DNA of 64,000 bases from Paraglaciecola psychrophila 170 (GCF_000347635.1 NC_020514.1:4464001-4528000); one strand, 5' to 3'; shown: positions 1-10,260, counted from the stretch's first letter. Numbers and translations: made by a program. Notes: generated from the letters alone by a model not told the origin.

Positions 1-692
1 CCATCATGTTAGAAAATGGTTGGGAGCTCAACGATCCACTGTATGGATTTGATTATGCCTACCAACTCTATTTAAAAGCAGACCCAAGTTATGAAGGCAG
101 AGTCACTGTGCCCATTCTCTGGGATAAACAGACCCAAACGATTGTCAGCAACGAATCATCAGAAATTATTCGCATGTTTAACACAGCGTTCAATCATTTA
201 ACCGGTGACCAAACCGATTATTACCCTGAGAGCTTACGCAGCAAAATAGATGTTGTGAACACTCGAGTGTATGAAACCATTAACAATGGCGTGTATCTCT
301 CGGGTTTTGCCACCACGCAACCAGCCTATGAAAAAGCGATCAAGGCGTTGTTTGAGTCACTGGATTGGGTTGAAGATATTTTATCTAAACAACCTTATCT
401 GACAGGAGACCAACTTACTGAAGCCGACTGGCGCCTATTTACCACTTTGATAAGATTTGACGCGGTGTACTTCGGTCATTTTAAAACCAATCGCCAGCAA
501 ATTGCTGACTATCCGGCCATGAGTAACTACCTGCGTCAGTTGTATCAAATTCAAGGCATTGCCGAATCTGTGAATTTTGAGCATATCAAAACCCACTACT
601 ATAGGAGTCATCTTACAATCAATCCCACAGGAATTGTGCCTGTAGGCCCGCTACAAGATTTTATGACTGCACACAATAGACAAGACCTCTGA
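1..692 (+). CDS. Glutathionyl-hydroquinone reductase / GST-family protein, 5' end outside window
   Basis: The reading frame is already open at base 3, so the gene starts before the window and the internal ATG at 6 is not the real start. The visible 229 residues match the C-terminal two thirds of the YqjG/ECM4 family, with the NESSEIIRMFN segment after the thioredoxin fold and then an all-helical GST C-domain (ADWRLFTTLIRFD, YFGHFKTN). This cytosolic family reduces glutathionyl-(hydro)quinones; its catalytic Cys (CPWA-type motif) lies in the missing N-terminus and cannot be checked. The family is usually about 320 aa, so roughly 90 residues are lost. A general GST is a less specific alternative. 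Confidence 0.85.
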   Translation, partial: IMLENGWELNDPLYGFDYAYQLYLKADPSYEGRVTVPILWDKQTQTIVSNESSEIIRMFNTAFNHLTGDQTDYYPESLRSKIDVVNTRVYETINNGVYLSGFATTQPAYEKAIKALFESLDWVEDILSKQPYLTGDQLTEADWRLFTTLIRFDAVYFGHFKTNRQQIADYPAMSNYLRQLYQIQGIAESVNFEHIKTHYYRSHLTINPTGIVPVGPLQDFMTAHNRQDL

Positions 693-831
693 AGCACAAT
701 CAGCATATTGCAGTCATTGTCAATCTGCACAGTGACTGCAAAATAAAATCAATATCAGGATAATTCACGTATAAGATGGCCTATAGCAGACTCAATCGAG
801 TCGGTTAAATTTCCATTATCAGGCGGTCGAT

Positions 832-1272
832 ATGAAATTATTATTTTTATGGATTGTCGCCCTTCACGTCTGCACTGCAATAGCGACAACAAAAGTAATG
901 CACCTAACCTCATTAACAGAATTTAAATGGCAAAATAGATTGCTAATCATTCAGGTCAACTCCAAAAAAGAGTTGAGTCAATTACAGGACGAAATCTATT
1001 ATCACAGCAGTGATTTTAATGATCGTAAGCTGTTAATGTTAATTAGTATTAATGACAAAACTTGGATATTAGATGCAACAACAGCTCAAACTGTATCACC
1101 ACAACTCAATCATCAAGTACTAAAAATTATCAATCAAAACCTCGAAAAAGTTTTATTAATTGGGCTAGATGGTGGCATCAAAAATCGGTATACCGCTAAA
1201 ACCTTCAGCTTAGAACAAGTGTTTAATGAGATTGATTTAATGCCGATGAGAAGCAGAAAAACAGATGATTAA
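832..1272 (+). CDS. DUF4174 domain protein, exported
   Basis: A 146-aa protein that begins with a short hydrophobic signal-like segment (residues 1-18, ending CTAIA). DUF4174 then runs to the C-terminus, recognisable from the ending LIGLDGGIKNRY and the tail LEQVFNEIDLMPMR, where the Ile-Asp-x-Met-Pro-Met-Arg signature is typical. The function of the family is unknown; it has a thioredoxin-like flavour and is often secreted. It is a single gene with about 140 bp upstream and no operon partner. The ATG was chosen because the signal peptide starts directly there. Confidence 0.75.
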   Translation: MKLLFLWIVALHVCTAIATTKVMHLTSLTEFKWQNRLLIIQVNSKKELSQLQDEIYYHSSDFNDRKLLMLISINDKTWILDATTAQTVSPQLNHQVLKIINQNLEKVLLIGLDGGIKNRYTAKTFSLEQVFNEIDLMPMRSRKTDD

Positions 1273-2362
1273 CAGCTGAATATAAGACCGTAAAGCATCA
1301 TATATAACAGCCAGTTTTAGCGATAAACTGTTACAGAAAAAGCGAGTACACGATAACCCCAAACGATGAAAAGCAGTTAATTATTCGGTGATTTTAAGAC
1401 TGGTCAAGGTGGAAAAGCTACCCTTAGTTTAGAACTAATTTAGATAAACCAAGCTGTTGAACACCTACTTTTCCTATTCATGTAATCGCTGGCCTAGCTT
1501 ACAAAAGCAAAAACAATACAGATCCTATTTGATAAGGAATTTATTTAGAAGAATCAAACTCTTGCTCTGTCCTGCTGACTTAACAACATGTCATGATGAT
1601 TAAAGAAGCTCCTGCTAAACTACACTGCAACATAACGTGATGTAATCCGTCTGCAAATAATGAACGATTAGGTAAGTTAGTAAGCGTATCGTAATGGGCT
1701 ATTTTTTCTAACTGCTCTTGATGCTTCTTTATAAAAATTAACTCATCGGCTCGTTTGTCTTTTTCTTTGTTGGCAGTAACAAGTGACAACTAAATTAGGG
1801 GAAGTTCAGTCGCAGCGCTATTGAGGATATAACGGGTAGTAGCGGCCGCAAATTGTGCGTCAGCTTGCGTTGATAGTTTTAATGCTCACGCCAACCAATG
1901 TGGGCAGTAAAGCCACGTCGACATTAGCAACACTTTTATCATAGGAACTGTAGGTTATCGTGCCGCTGACATCAGCGCCGCTGGCAGACTACTTAAGGTC
2001 ATCGCCTCCTGCACACCAACGACTATTGAGTCAGATTGAGTCAGTATCTGCAATAACTTACGCAATAACTATGATACTCGATAATGAAAGCCTACTACTA
2101 CTACTGAGTATTTACCACGTCAGTCATAGTTTGGTTTATCCGCTGAGGCTTGTTTACCGGCTCTAATTAGTGAAGAGGTGTATATATAATAATCTGCGAG
2201 AAAGAGACTAAAAAATTGAATTTATTCGCTTTAACTAAACCTATCAATTATTCGCAATGACAAATCAGCAATAATTCAAATGATAACCACAATAACCACT
2301 TGAAATAACAGATAACGAACCAACTTTATGTTCATAATTTAATTTTACTTGGAAATTGATTG
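1273..2362. other. Gene-poor stretch with only a decayed GGDEF scrap
   Basis: About 1.1 kb separates the DUF4174 gene from the Old Yellow Enzyme gene. The only recognisable coding trace is the GGDEF remnant at 1580-1789 on the minus strand. Stop codons break every longer frame. The minus-strand frame near 1860-1960 gives a short Ser/Thr/Val-rich peptide without family resemblance. The last 130 bp before the OYE start are AT-rich and presumably carry its promoter. Confidence 0.5.
1580..1789 (-). pseudogene. Diguanylate cyclase (GGDEF) remnant
   Basis: A 69-aa fragment whose first 50 residues match the linker and start of a GGDEF domain: a coiled segment (KRADELIFIKKHQEQLEKIA) followed by HYDTLTNLPNRSLFADGLH, the classic first GGDEF block. 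The frame degenerates after about residue 52 and ends before the GG(D/E)EF active site. No PAS, EAL or membrane part is attached. It is a dead C-terminally truncated piece of a cyclic-di-GMP synthase. An EAL-only remnant lies at 38.9 kb, but nothing shows that the two came from one gene. Confidence 0.7.
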
Positions 2363-3454
2363 ATGTCAGCAACTGACTTATTTACACCAGTACAACTATT
2401 TGAACATGAGTTAAAAAACCGTTTTGTACTAGCGCCTCTTACCCGTGGCAGAGCAGGAAAAACCCGCATCCCTAATAGCATAATGGGCGATTATTATGAA
2501 CAGCGTGCTACAGCAGGACTGGTCATTGTTGAGGCTACAGTTATTTCCGAAGAAGGCATAGGTTGGGTTGATTCGCCTGGTATATATACCGACGAAATGG
2601 TGGCAGGCTGGAAAACAATTGTTGATCGAGTACACGCTAAAAACAGTAAAATAGTGCTACAAATGTGGCATTGTGGGCGCGCATCTCACAGCGACTTTCA
2701 CCATGGTGAAAAGCCTTTAAGTGCTTCTGCGATTAAAATTGATAATGACCAAATTCATACACCAGAAAGCAAAAAATATTACGAAGTACCAAAAGCAATG
2801 TCAAAGGATGATATTGCCAGAACCATGGCTGATTTCAAAAACGCAGCAATAAAAGCTAAAGCTGCTGGTTTTGATGGTGTTGAAATACATGCTGCTAATG
2901 GCTATTTAATTAATCAGTTTTTAGATGGTGTTAGTAATCAGCGTGATGATGAATATGGCGGTAGTATTGAAAACAGAATGCGTTTTTTAAAAGAGGCGCT
3001 TGCGACAGTAAAAGAAGTTTATCCTGCTGAATCAATAGGTGTACGTATTTCGCCTAACGGTGTTTTTAATGCAATGGGTTGCGACGATTACCAAGAACTT
3101 TACACTGCAGTGGTTAAGTATTTAAACCAACAGCAACTTGGATATTTGCACATCATGGATGGACTCGCCTTTGGCTTTCATGAGCGCGGTGAGCCAATGA
3201 CTTTAAATGACTTTAGACCTTTATTTGATAACGTGATTATAGGTAACTGCGGTTATAATTTCGAAAGTGCAACACAAGCAATAACATCAAAACAGGCTGA
3301 TATGATTGCTTTTGGTCGTCCATATATTAGTAACCCTGATTTACCAGCTAGATATCAACATAGTTTGCCATTGTCGGCATATGATGACGTCACTCATTGG
3401 TACGGCGGCGGAGTTGAAGGTTACAGTGATTATCCTGCATACAAAGCTGAATAA
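2363..3454 (+). CDS. Old Yellow Enzyme family NADH:flavin oxidoreductase (alkene reductase)
   Basis: A 363-aa FMN-dependent TIM-barrel ene-reductase that reduces activated C=C bonds of enals, enones, nitroesters or quinones with NAD(P)H. The OYE signature EIHAANGYLINQFL is present, giving the substrate-anion-binding His176/Asn179 pair and the proton-donor Tyr181. The FMN-binding LAPLTRGRA block lies near residue 24 and the C-terminal AFGRPYISNPDLP block is also present. The ATG at 2363 is preferred over an in-frame TTG three bases earlier, because the GGAAAT ribosome site sits about 10 nt upstream of the ATG. It is monocistronic, with a hairpin terminator 37 bp after the stop. Confidence 0.92.
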   Translation: MSATDLFTPVQLFEHELKNRFVLAPLTRGRAGKTRIPNSIMGDYYEQRATAGLVIVEATVISEEGIGWVDSPGIYTDEMVAGWKTIVDRVHAKNSKIVLQMWHCGRASHSDFHHGEKPLSASAIKIDNDQIHTPESKKYYEVPKAMSKDDIARTMADFKNAAIKAKAAGFDGVEIHAANGYLINQFLDGVSNQRDDEYGGSIENRMRFLKEALATVKEVYPAESIGVRISPNGVFNAMGCDDYQELYTAVVKYLNQQQLGYLHIMDGLAFGFHERGEPMTLNDFRPLFDNVIIGNCGYNFESATQAITSKQADMIAFGRPYISNPDLPARYQHSLPLSAYDDVTHWYGGGVEGYSDYPAYKAE

Positions 3455-3490
3455 AACAAAATAAATTTTAACAACAAACTTTTGAATTAA

Positions 3491-3514
3491 GGCGAGCGCA
3501 ATGCTCGCCTCTTT
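3491..3514 (+). terminator. Rho-independent terminator of the OYE gene
   Basis: A perfect 7-bp stem GGCGAGC / GCTCGCC with a 5-nt loop (gcaat) is followed by TCTTT. It lies 37 bp downstream of the OYE stop codon, in the right orientation to end that transcript. Confidence 0.7.
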
Positions 3515-4639
3515 AAGATTGTTAAACCATAAATACCTTTCGATATTTATCCAGAAAACTAGCTGCTTAGTCTATCCGCTTTCATCCTAGCTTGAGTATT
3601 CTCAATTAAAAAAACAATAACTATTAAGAATTTTAATGGTAGAAATTGTGGGCTTAGTTAGATGACAAAATAATGTTTATAAGAAGGGAATCCAAGTCCT
3701 AATGTTTATGACCTTTAAATTAAAATATACGACAATTTTAATTTATATCCAGTGTTTGTTGAGACAACTGTTCACGCATGAAATTATAGGGCACCATGTT
3801 TTTCCGAATGATTTTTTCAATACCTGAAGGTGAGAGTTCTGTACTTATATCTTTTTTGTATCAACAAATTCACTACTGTTAATAACGTCAACATGCCAAG
3901 ACTCCCTTCCTTTCCAGTTTACCTCGAACCGCGGTGCCAATCTAAAACACTTCTAGGCATTACATACTTGATAGAATTAAAGTTGCGACCGACAGATTTG
4001 ATTCTGAGACGTTATTAGGCTTTCAGCATTCACAATGAAAGGCTTGTTTCAAGTCAATGGATAAACTGGAGCCTCTGATTAAAAACGTATGTTGGGCTTA
4101 TAATATCTGACTATCTAAAATAAAGGGTGTGACATGATAGCCATATTTTTCATAAAACCGGCTGTTGCAGACTATGATGGGAGAGTAAGTCAAAAACCTG
4201 ATTGAAATTTTTCTGGGTTATTCGAACATCATTTGGTGAGAGCATTACTTGTTTATAAATATCGATAAATGCCTCCAAAATGACATTAAATTAACCTGAA
4301 TTGAGCATCATATTTTCGAATGTTGTACTTTTTGACCGAAGTAAACACCAAAGAAAATGAAGTGAATGACTAATTGGCTTTATCAAAGTAGATTTCCAAC
4401 CGAGTATTAGCGCTACTAGTCATAAACCTAATAATGCACAGACTAAATAGCAATAATACTCGGAACAGGTCACGGTATTTTATACAGGGTTTACATAACT
4501 GATTTTTATTATATTTCTGTACCCTTTTCATTTTGAGCATAAGATAAACCAGCACATTGATAGTTGATTTACCTGATACTTTTTCAATGTTTCCTGACTA
4601 ATCCGTTATCGCTAGGCTACGCATTTTGTTTCGATGGTT
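3515..4639. other. 1.1-kb AT-rich gap, no convincing gene
   Basis: This lies between the OYE terminator and the 3' end of the valine operon. Open frames here are short and lack codon structure or family resemblance. One minus-strand stretch at 4150-4290 reads as a plausible protein scrap (VILEAFIDIYKQVMLSPND and a further 28 residues) between two stops and without a clear start. It may be a decayed gene of unknown family. Confidence 0.4.
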
Positions 4640-5401
4640 CTAAACCCTAGTCCCACCATCCAACTCTAACGTTCTGCCCGTAAAATAATCATTCTCAAAG
4701 ATAAACTTAGCTGCATGAGCAAGCTCTTCCACTTCAGCAAGACGTTGTGCGGGGATGCTTTTGATAAACATTTCACGCATTTCAGGGCGCATTTGTGCGG
4801 CCATAGCGGTTTCGACAAGACCGGGGGCAATACAACCTGTGCGAATACCAAAACGGGCGAGTTCTTTAGCCCAAGAGACGGTCATGGTCGCCACTGCCGC
4901 TTTAGATGCTGAATAGTTAGTTTGACCAGCATTACCAGCGCGAGACACAGAAGAGATATTCACTATTACACCTTTGCTTTTGGTCTCGACCATTTGTGCA
5001 GCCGCTTCACGGCTACACAAAAATGTGCCAGTGACATTCACATCCAAAACCGATTGGAATTGTTCTAGCGGCATTTTATTAACCACTTTGCCTTCTTTAA
5101 CTTTGAGCAACATGCCATCACGCATAATACCAGCACTATTGATCAAGCCATTGATTTGACCAAATTCTGCAGCAATTTTTGTAAACGTCTCTTCAACTTG
5201 TTTCTCGTCAGTCACATTGACTGCATAACCACTGGCTCTTACGCCAAGCTTTTCGATTTCGCTAGCTGCGGCTTCTACGGCTTCTTTCTGCATATCTAAT
5301 AAAGCAATATGTGCACCTTGTTTGGCAAACTCTTCAGCCATGGCTTTACCCAAACCTTGGGCGGCACCGGTGATGACAATCACTTGATTTTGTAAATTCA
5401 T
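4640..5401 (-). CDS. Short-chain dehydrogenase/reductase (FabG-like), end of valine-catabolism operon
   Basis: A 253-aa classical SDR. The NAD(P)-binding TGAAQGLG is at residues 11-18, NSAG near 88-91, and the catalytic Ser150/151, Tyr163 and Lys167 sit in the YSASK motif. The C-terminal TLELDGG is usual. It probably oxidises a 3-hydroxyacyl-CoA or hydroxyacid; the exact substrate cannot be read from sequence. Its start codon overlaps the mmsB stop by one base (ATG/TAA junction at 5401), so it is translationally coupled and last in the operon. As recalled, related SDRs sit at the same operon position in Shewanella, which supports a role in branched-chain acyl-CoA breakdown. Confidence 0.88.
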   Translation of the reverse strand: MNLQNQVIVITGAAQGLGKAMAEEFAKQGAHIALLDMQKEAVEAAASEIEKLGVRASGYAVNVTDEKQVEETFTKIAAEFGQINGLINSAGIMRDGMLLKVKEGKVVNKMPLEQFQSVLDVNVTGTFLCSREAAAQMVETKSKGVIVNISSVSRAGNAGQTNYSASKAAVATMTVSWAKELARFGIRTGCIAPGLVETAMAAQMRPEMREMFIKSIPAQRLAEVEELAHAAKFIFENDYFTGRTLELDGGTRV

Positions 5402-6309
5402 TACGACTTCTCTTGCTTGGAAAATAAATTAAAAATACTGGAAAAGTCCAGTTGTCCGTTACCTTGCATACTATGAATAGTATACAAACTTTGCGCCAGC
5501 GCGCCCATAGGGGTAGACGATTGGCTTTTAATACCGGTATCCATAGCGAGGCCTAAATCTTTCTTCATCAAATCCACCATAAAACCGCCTTGGTAGTCAT
5601 TAGATGAAGGGACGTTGGGCATTACATCAGGACATGGGTTATATAATTCTAAAGTCCAATTTCTACCAGAGCTTTGCAGCATAATATCTGACATCACTTT
5701 AGGATCTAGGCCGTTATCAATCGCCATTTGTAGCGCTTCAGAGGTGCCTAACATCAATACTGACAACAACATGTTATTGCATATCTTGGCGACCTGCCCT
5801 GCCCCATGGTCGCCAGCATGAAAGATGTTTTTGCCCATAGCCTGCAAAATTGGCAGTGCTGTTGCATAATCCTGCTCTTTACCACCGACAATAAAAGTCA
5901 AAGTGCCCGCTGTGGCGCCGCTCACCCCACCTGATACTGGAGCATCAATAAAATGGATGTTTCTCTCTGCTAATTTGTTGGCAACCGCTTTTGAAGTCAA
6001 AGCATCAATTGTGCTCGAATCAATCACCAAGGTGCCTGCTTTTAACTGGTTAATTAACCCATTTTCAGCAATGTAAAGTGACTCTACATGTTTACCCGCA
6101 GGCAGCATCGATATGACTATATCTGCGTCTTGAACAACCTCAGATGCAGAATTGGCTTGGTCAGCACCAGCTTGTTCCAGAGTGTCCATAGTGGCTTGCA
6201 CTAAGTCAAATACAGATACGCTATAACCCGCTTTTAAAAGATTGAGCGCCATAGGAGATCCCATATTGCCCAAGCCTATAAAGGCTATCTTAGGATGTTG
6301 TTTTTGCAT
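5401..6309 (-). CDS. mmsB: 3-hydroxyisobutyrate dehydrogenase
   Basis: A 302-aa beta-hydroxyacid dehydrogenase that oxidises 3-hydroxyisobutyrate to methylmalonate semialdehyde with NAD+, the penultimate step of valine catabolism. It has an N-terminal Rossmann fold with GLGNMG at 12-17, the substrate-binding DAPVSGG at 122-128, and the catalytic Lys175 in GAGQVAKICNN. Length is typical. It lies between the 3-hydroxyisobutyryl-CoA hydrolase gene upstream and the SDR gene it overlaps. Its product feeds the mmsA enzyme encoded at the head of the same operon. Confidence 0.94.
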   Translation of the reverse strand: MQKQHPKIAFIGLGNMGSPMALNLLKAGYSVSVFDLVQATMDTLEQAGADQANSASEVVQDADIVISMLPAGKHVESLYIAENGLINQLKAGTLVIDSSTIDALTSKAVANKLAERNIHFIDAPVSGGVSGATAGTLTFIVGGKEQDYATALPILQAMGKNIFHAGDHGAGQVAKICNNMLLSVLMLGTSEALQMAIDNGLDPKVMSDIMLQSSGRNWTLELYNPCPDVMPNVPSSNDYQGGFMVDLMKKDLGLAMDTGIKSQSSTPMGALAQSLYTIHSMQGNGQLDFSSIFNLFSKQEKS

Positions 6310-6343
6310 TTTTGTTGCCTATTTTGATTGCCGGTTTTTCTTA

Positions 6344-7498
6344 TTAATTAACGCCTAAATGCGCAAGAGGATGGGCATTTAGTGACCAAATATTTTCAAA
6401 GAAATAATCAATAGTATCCTTGGGAACTTGGTCAACAGATTTAAAACGCCAATTGGGTTGATGATCTTTCTCAATCAACAGCGCCCTAACACCTTCTTGG
6501 AACTCGCCAAACTCACCACATTTACAAGATAAACCTAATTCCATTTGAAAACATTCTGCCAAAGTCATGTCTTTGCCTCTTAACAGTTGTTCAAAAACCA
6601 GATTTGCAGTGATCGGTGACCCAGCACTTAAGGTTTTCTGTGCTTTACTTAGCCATTTATTATCTTCAGCATTAACTGACATTATGTACTCAGCGGCTTG
6701 AGATGCATCAGTTTTAGTCGCTAAACTTGTGAACCAATCCTGATATTCGATAAGGTTACCCTGGGGTAATTGCTCACTATGCAAAGTGTGAAAATCATCG
6801 CAAATGCTCGACAAAGTTTGGTGTAATACATCTGGTTGCCAATTTGCTGCTAACAGTCTGTCAAAAAGAGTCTGCTGGGCATCGTGGGGCACAAAGTAGT
6901 CGGCTAAATTGCTATATATCGCATCGGCTGCATTAATGAATGCCCCTGTCAGTCCTAAAAACAGACCACAACCTGCTGGCATTTTATTTAAAAAGTAGCT
7001 ACCGCCTACGTCTGGATATAAACCGATACTGATTTCAGGCATAGCAATACGTGAGGTTTCTGTGACAACTCTGTGACTACCGCCACTCATTAAGCCCATT
7101 CCTCCTCCCATAATAATGCCGTTACCCCACACTAAAATTGGCTTGGAGAACATGTGGATCAGGTGATCGAGTTGATATTCTTGGGTAAAAAAGTTCTGTA
7201 ACGCGTAGCTATTGTTAGCATCAGGATTTTCCTTAACAGCACCCCAATCCTGCATAGATTTGTACATCGACACAATATCGCCGCCGGCACAAAAAGCCCG
7301 TTCACCACTACCGTCTAAAATCACCATCGCAATCTTCGGATCTTGTTGCCATTTTTCTAGTTGCGGCGTAAGCAAGTTGATCATGGGCAAATCTAGGGCA
7401 TTCAGCGAAGCGGGTTTAGTTAACGTAGCATGACCAATTTTAAAACCATTTTCGGTGGTTAATTCGTCAAAAATAACCGGTGCATTTTCACTAAACAT
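6344..7498 (-). CDS. 3-hydroxyisobutyryl-CoA hydrolase (crotonase family)
   Basis: A 384-aa crotonase-fold enzyme, too long for a simple enoyl-CoA hydratase and typical of HIBYL-CoA hydrolases. The oxyanion-hole segment AFCAGGD is at 68-74 and GGGMGLM at 131-137. Glu155 and Asp163 (MPEISIGLYPDVGG) have the eight-residue spacing of the hydrolase catalytic pair. It releases CoA from 3-hydroxyisobutyryl-CoA and gives the free acid used by MmsB. It sits between the acyl-CoA dehydrogenase and mmsB genes with 34-41-bp gaps. Older annotation would call it enoyl-CoA hydratase/isomerase. Confidence 0.9.
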   Translation of the reverse strand: MFSENAPVIFDELTTENGFKIGHATLTKPASLNALDLPMINLLTPQLEKWQQDPKIAMVILDGSGERAFCAGGDIVSMYKSMQDWGAVKENPDANNSYALQNFFTQEYQLDHLIHMFSKPILVWGNGIIMGGGMGLMSGGSHRVVTETSRIAMPEISIGLYPDVGGSYFLNKMPAGCGLFLGLTGAFINAADAIYSNLADYFVPHDAQQTLFDRLLAANWQPDVLHQTLSSICDDFHTLHSEQLPQGNLIEYQDWFTSLATKTDASQAAEYIMSVNAEDNKWLSKAQKTLSAGSPITANLVFEQLLRGKDMTLAECFQMELGLSCKCGEFGEFQEGVRALLIEKDHQPNWRFKSVDQVPKDTIDYFFENIWSLNAHPLAHLGVN

Positions 7499-7539
7499 AA
7501 TATTCCTAATTTAACAGTGGTATTGAATCGAAAAAATAC

Positions 7540-8697
7540 CTAGAGAATGTCGCCAGCATGTTCTGCCAATAGACGTCGACCAATGATCATTCGCATAATT
7601 TCATTAGTACCTTCCAAAATTTGGTGTACTCGCACGTCTCTTACGTATCTCTCTAAGGGATACTCTTTGATATACCCATACCCGCCATGAATTTGTAATG
7701 CTTCATTACACACATTAAAACCGACATCGGTGGCAAAGCGTTTTGCCATGGCGCAATAAGCACTGCATTCTGGGTCTTCATTGTCCAGCTTGAACGCAGC
7801 CAATCTAACCATTTGCCTCGCTGCCACTAACTCAGTCGCCATATCAGCCAGCTTAAATTGTAAGGCTTGAAACGCCGCAAGTGGTTTACCAAATTGAGTA
7901 CGCTCTTGCATGTAAGATTTAGCGGTGTCCAATGCCATTTGCGCAGTGCCAATTGAACAGGTCGCAATGTTGATACGCCCGCCATCTAAGCCTTTCATGG
8001 CAAAAGTAAATCCCTGTCCTTCTTCACCTAACAAACAATCTGCTGATACACGGACATTATCAAACGTAATCAAACGTGTTGGCTGGGCATTCCAGCCCAT
8101 CTTTTCTTCGGCCTTACCGTAAATCACACCTTCGGCATCAGCAGCAATCACAAAAGCAGAAATGCCTTTAGGACCCGCTTCGCCGGTGCGCGCCATCACC
8201 ACCAACACTTCGGTCTCACCTGCACCTGATATGAACATCTTGGAGCCGTTTAACAGGTAATCCCCAGCATCTTTTTTAGCTGAAGTGCGCATAGCTGCAG
8301 CGTCTGAACCTGAACCAGGCTCAGTTAAGCAATAAGATGCTAATTTTTCACCCGTGACTAAACTCGGACACCATTTATCTTTAGCTGCTCTTGTCCCCCA
8401 CGTTGCCACCATCCATGTGGCCATATTATGAATGGTCATCATGGCTGTAGTGGTGGTGCATCCCATAGCAAGTTGTTCAAAAATAATGGAGGAGTCCAAG
8501 CGACTTAAGCCCAAACCACCTTCGCTTTCTGGCGAATACAAACTACAAAAACCCAACTCACCAGCTTTTTGAATCACCTCTTTTGGGAAAATATGCTCTC
8601 TATCCCACTTTGCGGCATGTGGCGCTAACTCCTGCTCAGCAAATTGTTTGGCTGTAACGGCAAAAGCAAGTTGATCATCAGTTAAGTCAAAATTCAT
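7540..8697 (-). CDS. Acyl-CoA dehydrogenase, probable isobutyryl-CoA dehydrogenase
   Basis: A 385-aa FAD-dependent acyl-CoA dehydrogenase with N-terminal helical domain, central beta domain (CLTEPGSGSDAAAM, then FISGAG) and C-terminal helical domain (RTQFGKPLAAFQ). The catalytic base is the Glu of LEGTNEIM, about residue 362. Operon position next to mmsA and the HIBYL-CoA hydrolase suggests isobutyryl-CoA to methacrylyl-CoA as its reaction. It would donate electrons to ETF. The 18-bp spacing to mmsA indicates cotranscription. A 2-methylbutyryl-CoA role cannot be excluded. Confidence 0.9.
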   Translation of the reverse strand: MNFDLTDDQLAFAVTAKQFAEQELAPHAAKWDREHIFPKEVIQKAGELGFCSLYSPESEGGLGLSRLDSSIIFEQLAMGCTTTTAMMTIHNMATWMVATWGTRAAKDKWCPSLVTGEKLASYCLTEPGSGSDAAAMRTSAKKDAGDYLLNGSKMFISGAGETEVLVVMARTGEAGPKGISAFVIAADAEGVIYGKAEEKMGWNAQPTRLITFDNVRVSADCLLGEEGQGFTFAMKGLDGGRINIATCSIGTAQMALDTAKSYMQERTQFGKPLAAFQALQFKLADMATELVAARQMVRLAAFKLDNEDPECSAYCAMAKRFATDVGFNVCNEALQIHGGYGYIKEYPLERYVRDVRVHQILEGTNEIMRMIIGRRLLAEHAGDIL

Positions 8698-8715
8698 AAC
8701 TCTTTCCTTATTTTC

Positions 8716-10212
8716 CTATTTCAACGAGATGGTCATATTAGGGCCAGACGGAATATCGTCTTCAAACCAGCGTGCTGTGATCGTTTTTGTTTCAGTATAA
8801 AAACGCACGGCTTGTTTACCATAAGCATGTAAATCGCCATAAAAAGAGTTTTTCCAACCTGTAAAAGAGAAAAATGGCAGTGGCACGGGAATAGGTACGT
8901 TGATACCCACTTGACCTACTTCTATTTCATGTTGGTATTTACGCGCTGCTGCACCGCTAGCAGTAAAGATAGACGTGCCGTTACCGTATGGGTTGCGATT
9001 CACGAGAGCAATGGCCTCTTCTAAGGTATCAACTGTCATACAGCACAATACTGGACCAAAAATTTCTTCTTGGTAAATCACCATGTCTTCGCTCACGTCG
9101 GCAAAAACAGTAGGTCCAACCCAATTACCTTGTTGATAACCTTCTTTATCTAAAACAAAACCTGAGCCATCGAGCAAACAAGTCGCTCCCTCGTCTTTAC
9201 CTTGTTGAATTAATGACAGCACTTTTTGTTTCGCTTGAGGGCTAATTAACGGGCCAAACCCAGCTGATTCATCGTCCCATAATCCTGGTTTAACGGCCTT
9301 TAAGAGTTCAGTTAATTCACCTATCCACTCTTTAGACTCGCCTACAAATACCGCCACAGAAATAGCCATACACCGCTGCCCTGCTGCGCCTACAGAAGCG
9401 CCAACTAGGTTATTGATGACTTGCTGTTTATTGGAGTCAGGCATGATGACTGAATGATTTTTGGCCCCAGCAAAACACTGAGCACGTTTCATGTTGTCGG
9501 TGGCTGTTTTATAGATATGTTGCCCTACAGGCACCGAGCCAACAAAAGACACAGCGCGAATGTCTGGGTCTTTCAGTAACGCGTTAACCTGCTCTTTGCC
9601 GCCATGCACTACATTAAGTACACCTTTGGGCGCACCCGCTTGCACAAACAACTCAGCTAACTTCATTGGCGTCAGAGGGTCTTGCTCTGAGGGTTTGAGA
9701 ATGAAGGTGTTACCGCAAGCAATCGCCATAGGAAACATCCATAGTGGGATCATCGCCGGAAAATTAAAGGGAGTAATACCTAAACACACACCTAATGGTT
9801 GAATATAACTGTAAGTATCGATACCTCTAGCCACATTTTCTGCAGTTTCGCCCATCATCATTGACGGAATATTCATGGCTTGTTCTACCACCTCAATACC
9901 ACGCCACACATCGCCTTTTGCATCTGCCAGGGTTTTACCCGTCTCGCTGCTTAAAATGATAGCAATTTCTTCATGATGCTCTTTCAGCAAATGCTGATAG
10001 CGCATCATCACTCGTGCTCTTTCTGAAGCAGGCACTTCTTTCCATTCTTCGAAAGCCGCTTTTGCACTAGCCACGGCTAACGCCAATTCAGCGTCAGTGG
10101 TGCAAGTCAATTCTGCAATCACTTCATTATTAGCGGGATTAGTTACTGCTATGTTTGGCAGTGAAGTCGATGTGACCAACTCGCCATTGATTAAAGACGG
10201 AACAAGATGCAT
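8716..10212 (-). CDS. mmsA: Methylmalonate-semialdehyde dehydrogenase (CoA-acylating)
   Basis: A 498-aa aldehyde dehydrogenase of the MmsA subfamily, converting methylmalonate semialdehyde with CoA and NAD+ to propionyl-CoA. The catalytic Cys281 is in GQRCMA, preceded by the Rossmann-type FVGSVPVG. The subfamily traits [14 protein letters not shown] and [14 protein letters not shown] are present. It is the first gene of the operon, facing a divergent response regulator. The intergenic region carries a perfect LiuR-like palindrome 49 bp upstream of the start, so induction by branched-chain catabolites is likely. Confidence 0.95.
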   Translation of the reverse strand: MHLVPSLINGELVTSTSLPNIAVTNPANNEVIAELTCTTDAELALAVASAKAAFEEWKEVPASERARVMMRYQHLLKEHHEEIAIILSSETGKTLADAKGDVWRGIEVVEQAMNIPSMMMGETAENVARGIDTYSYIQPLGVCLGITPFNFPAMIPLWMFPMAIACGNTFILKPSEQDPLTPMKLAELFVQAGAPKGVLNVVHGGKEQVNALLKDPDIRAVSFVGSVPVGQHIYKTATDNMKRAQCFAGAKNHSVIMPDSNKQQVINNLVGASVGAAGQRCMAISVAVFVGESKEWIGELTELLKAVKPGLWDDESAGFGPLISPQAKQKVLSLIQQGKDEGATCLLDGSGFVLDKEGYQQGNWVGPTVFADVSEDMVIYQEEIFGPVLCCMTVDTLEEAIALVNRNPYGNGTSIFTASGAAARKYQHEIEVGQVGINVPIPVPLPFFSFTGWKNSFYGDLHAYGKQAVRFYTETKTITARWFEDDIPSGPNMTISLK

Positions 10213-10260
10213 AAGTAGTCCTAAATAGTTAATATTTTACGAGGCTAACAAATTTTTACC

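Noticed and set aside
1960..2166. 68-codon plus-strand frame
   Set aside because: Leu/Ser-rich low-complexity reading without ribosome site or family; treated as chance.
3830..4555. Two 60-codon frames in the gap after the OYE gene
   Set aside because: No ribosome sites, no recognisable domains, atypical composition for coding sequence.
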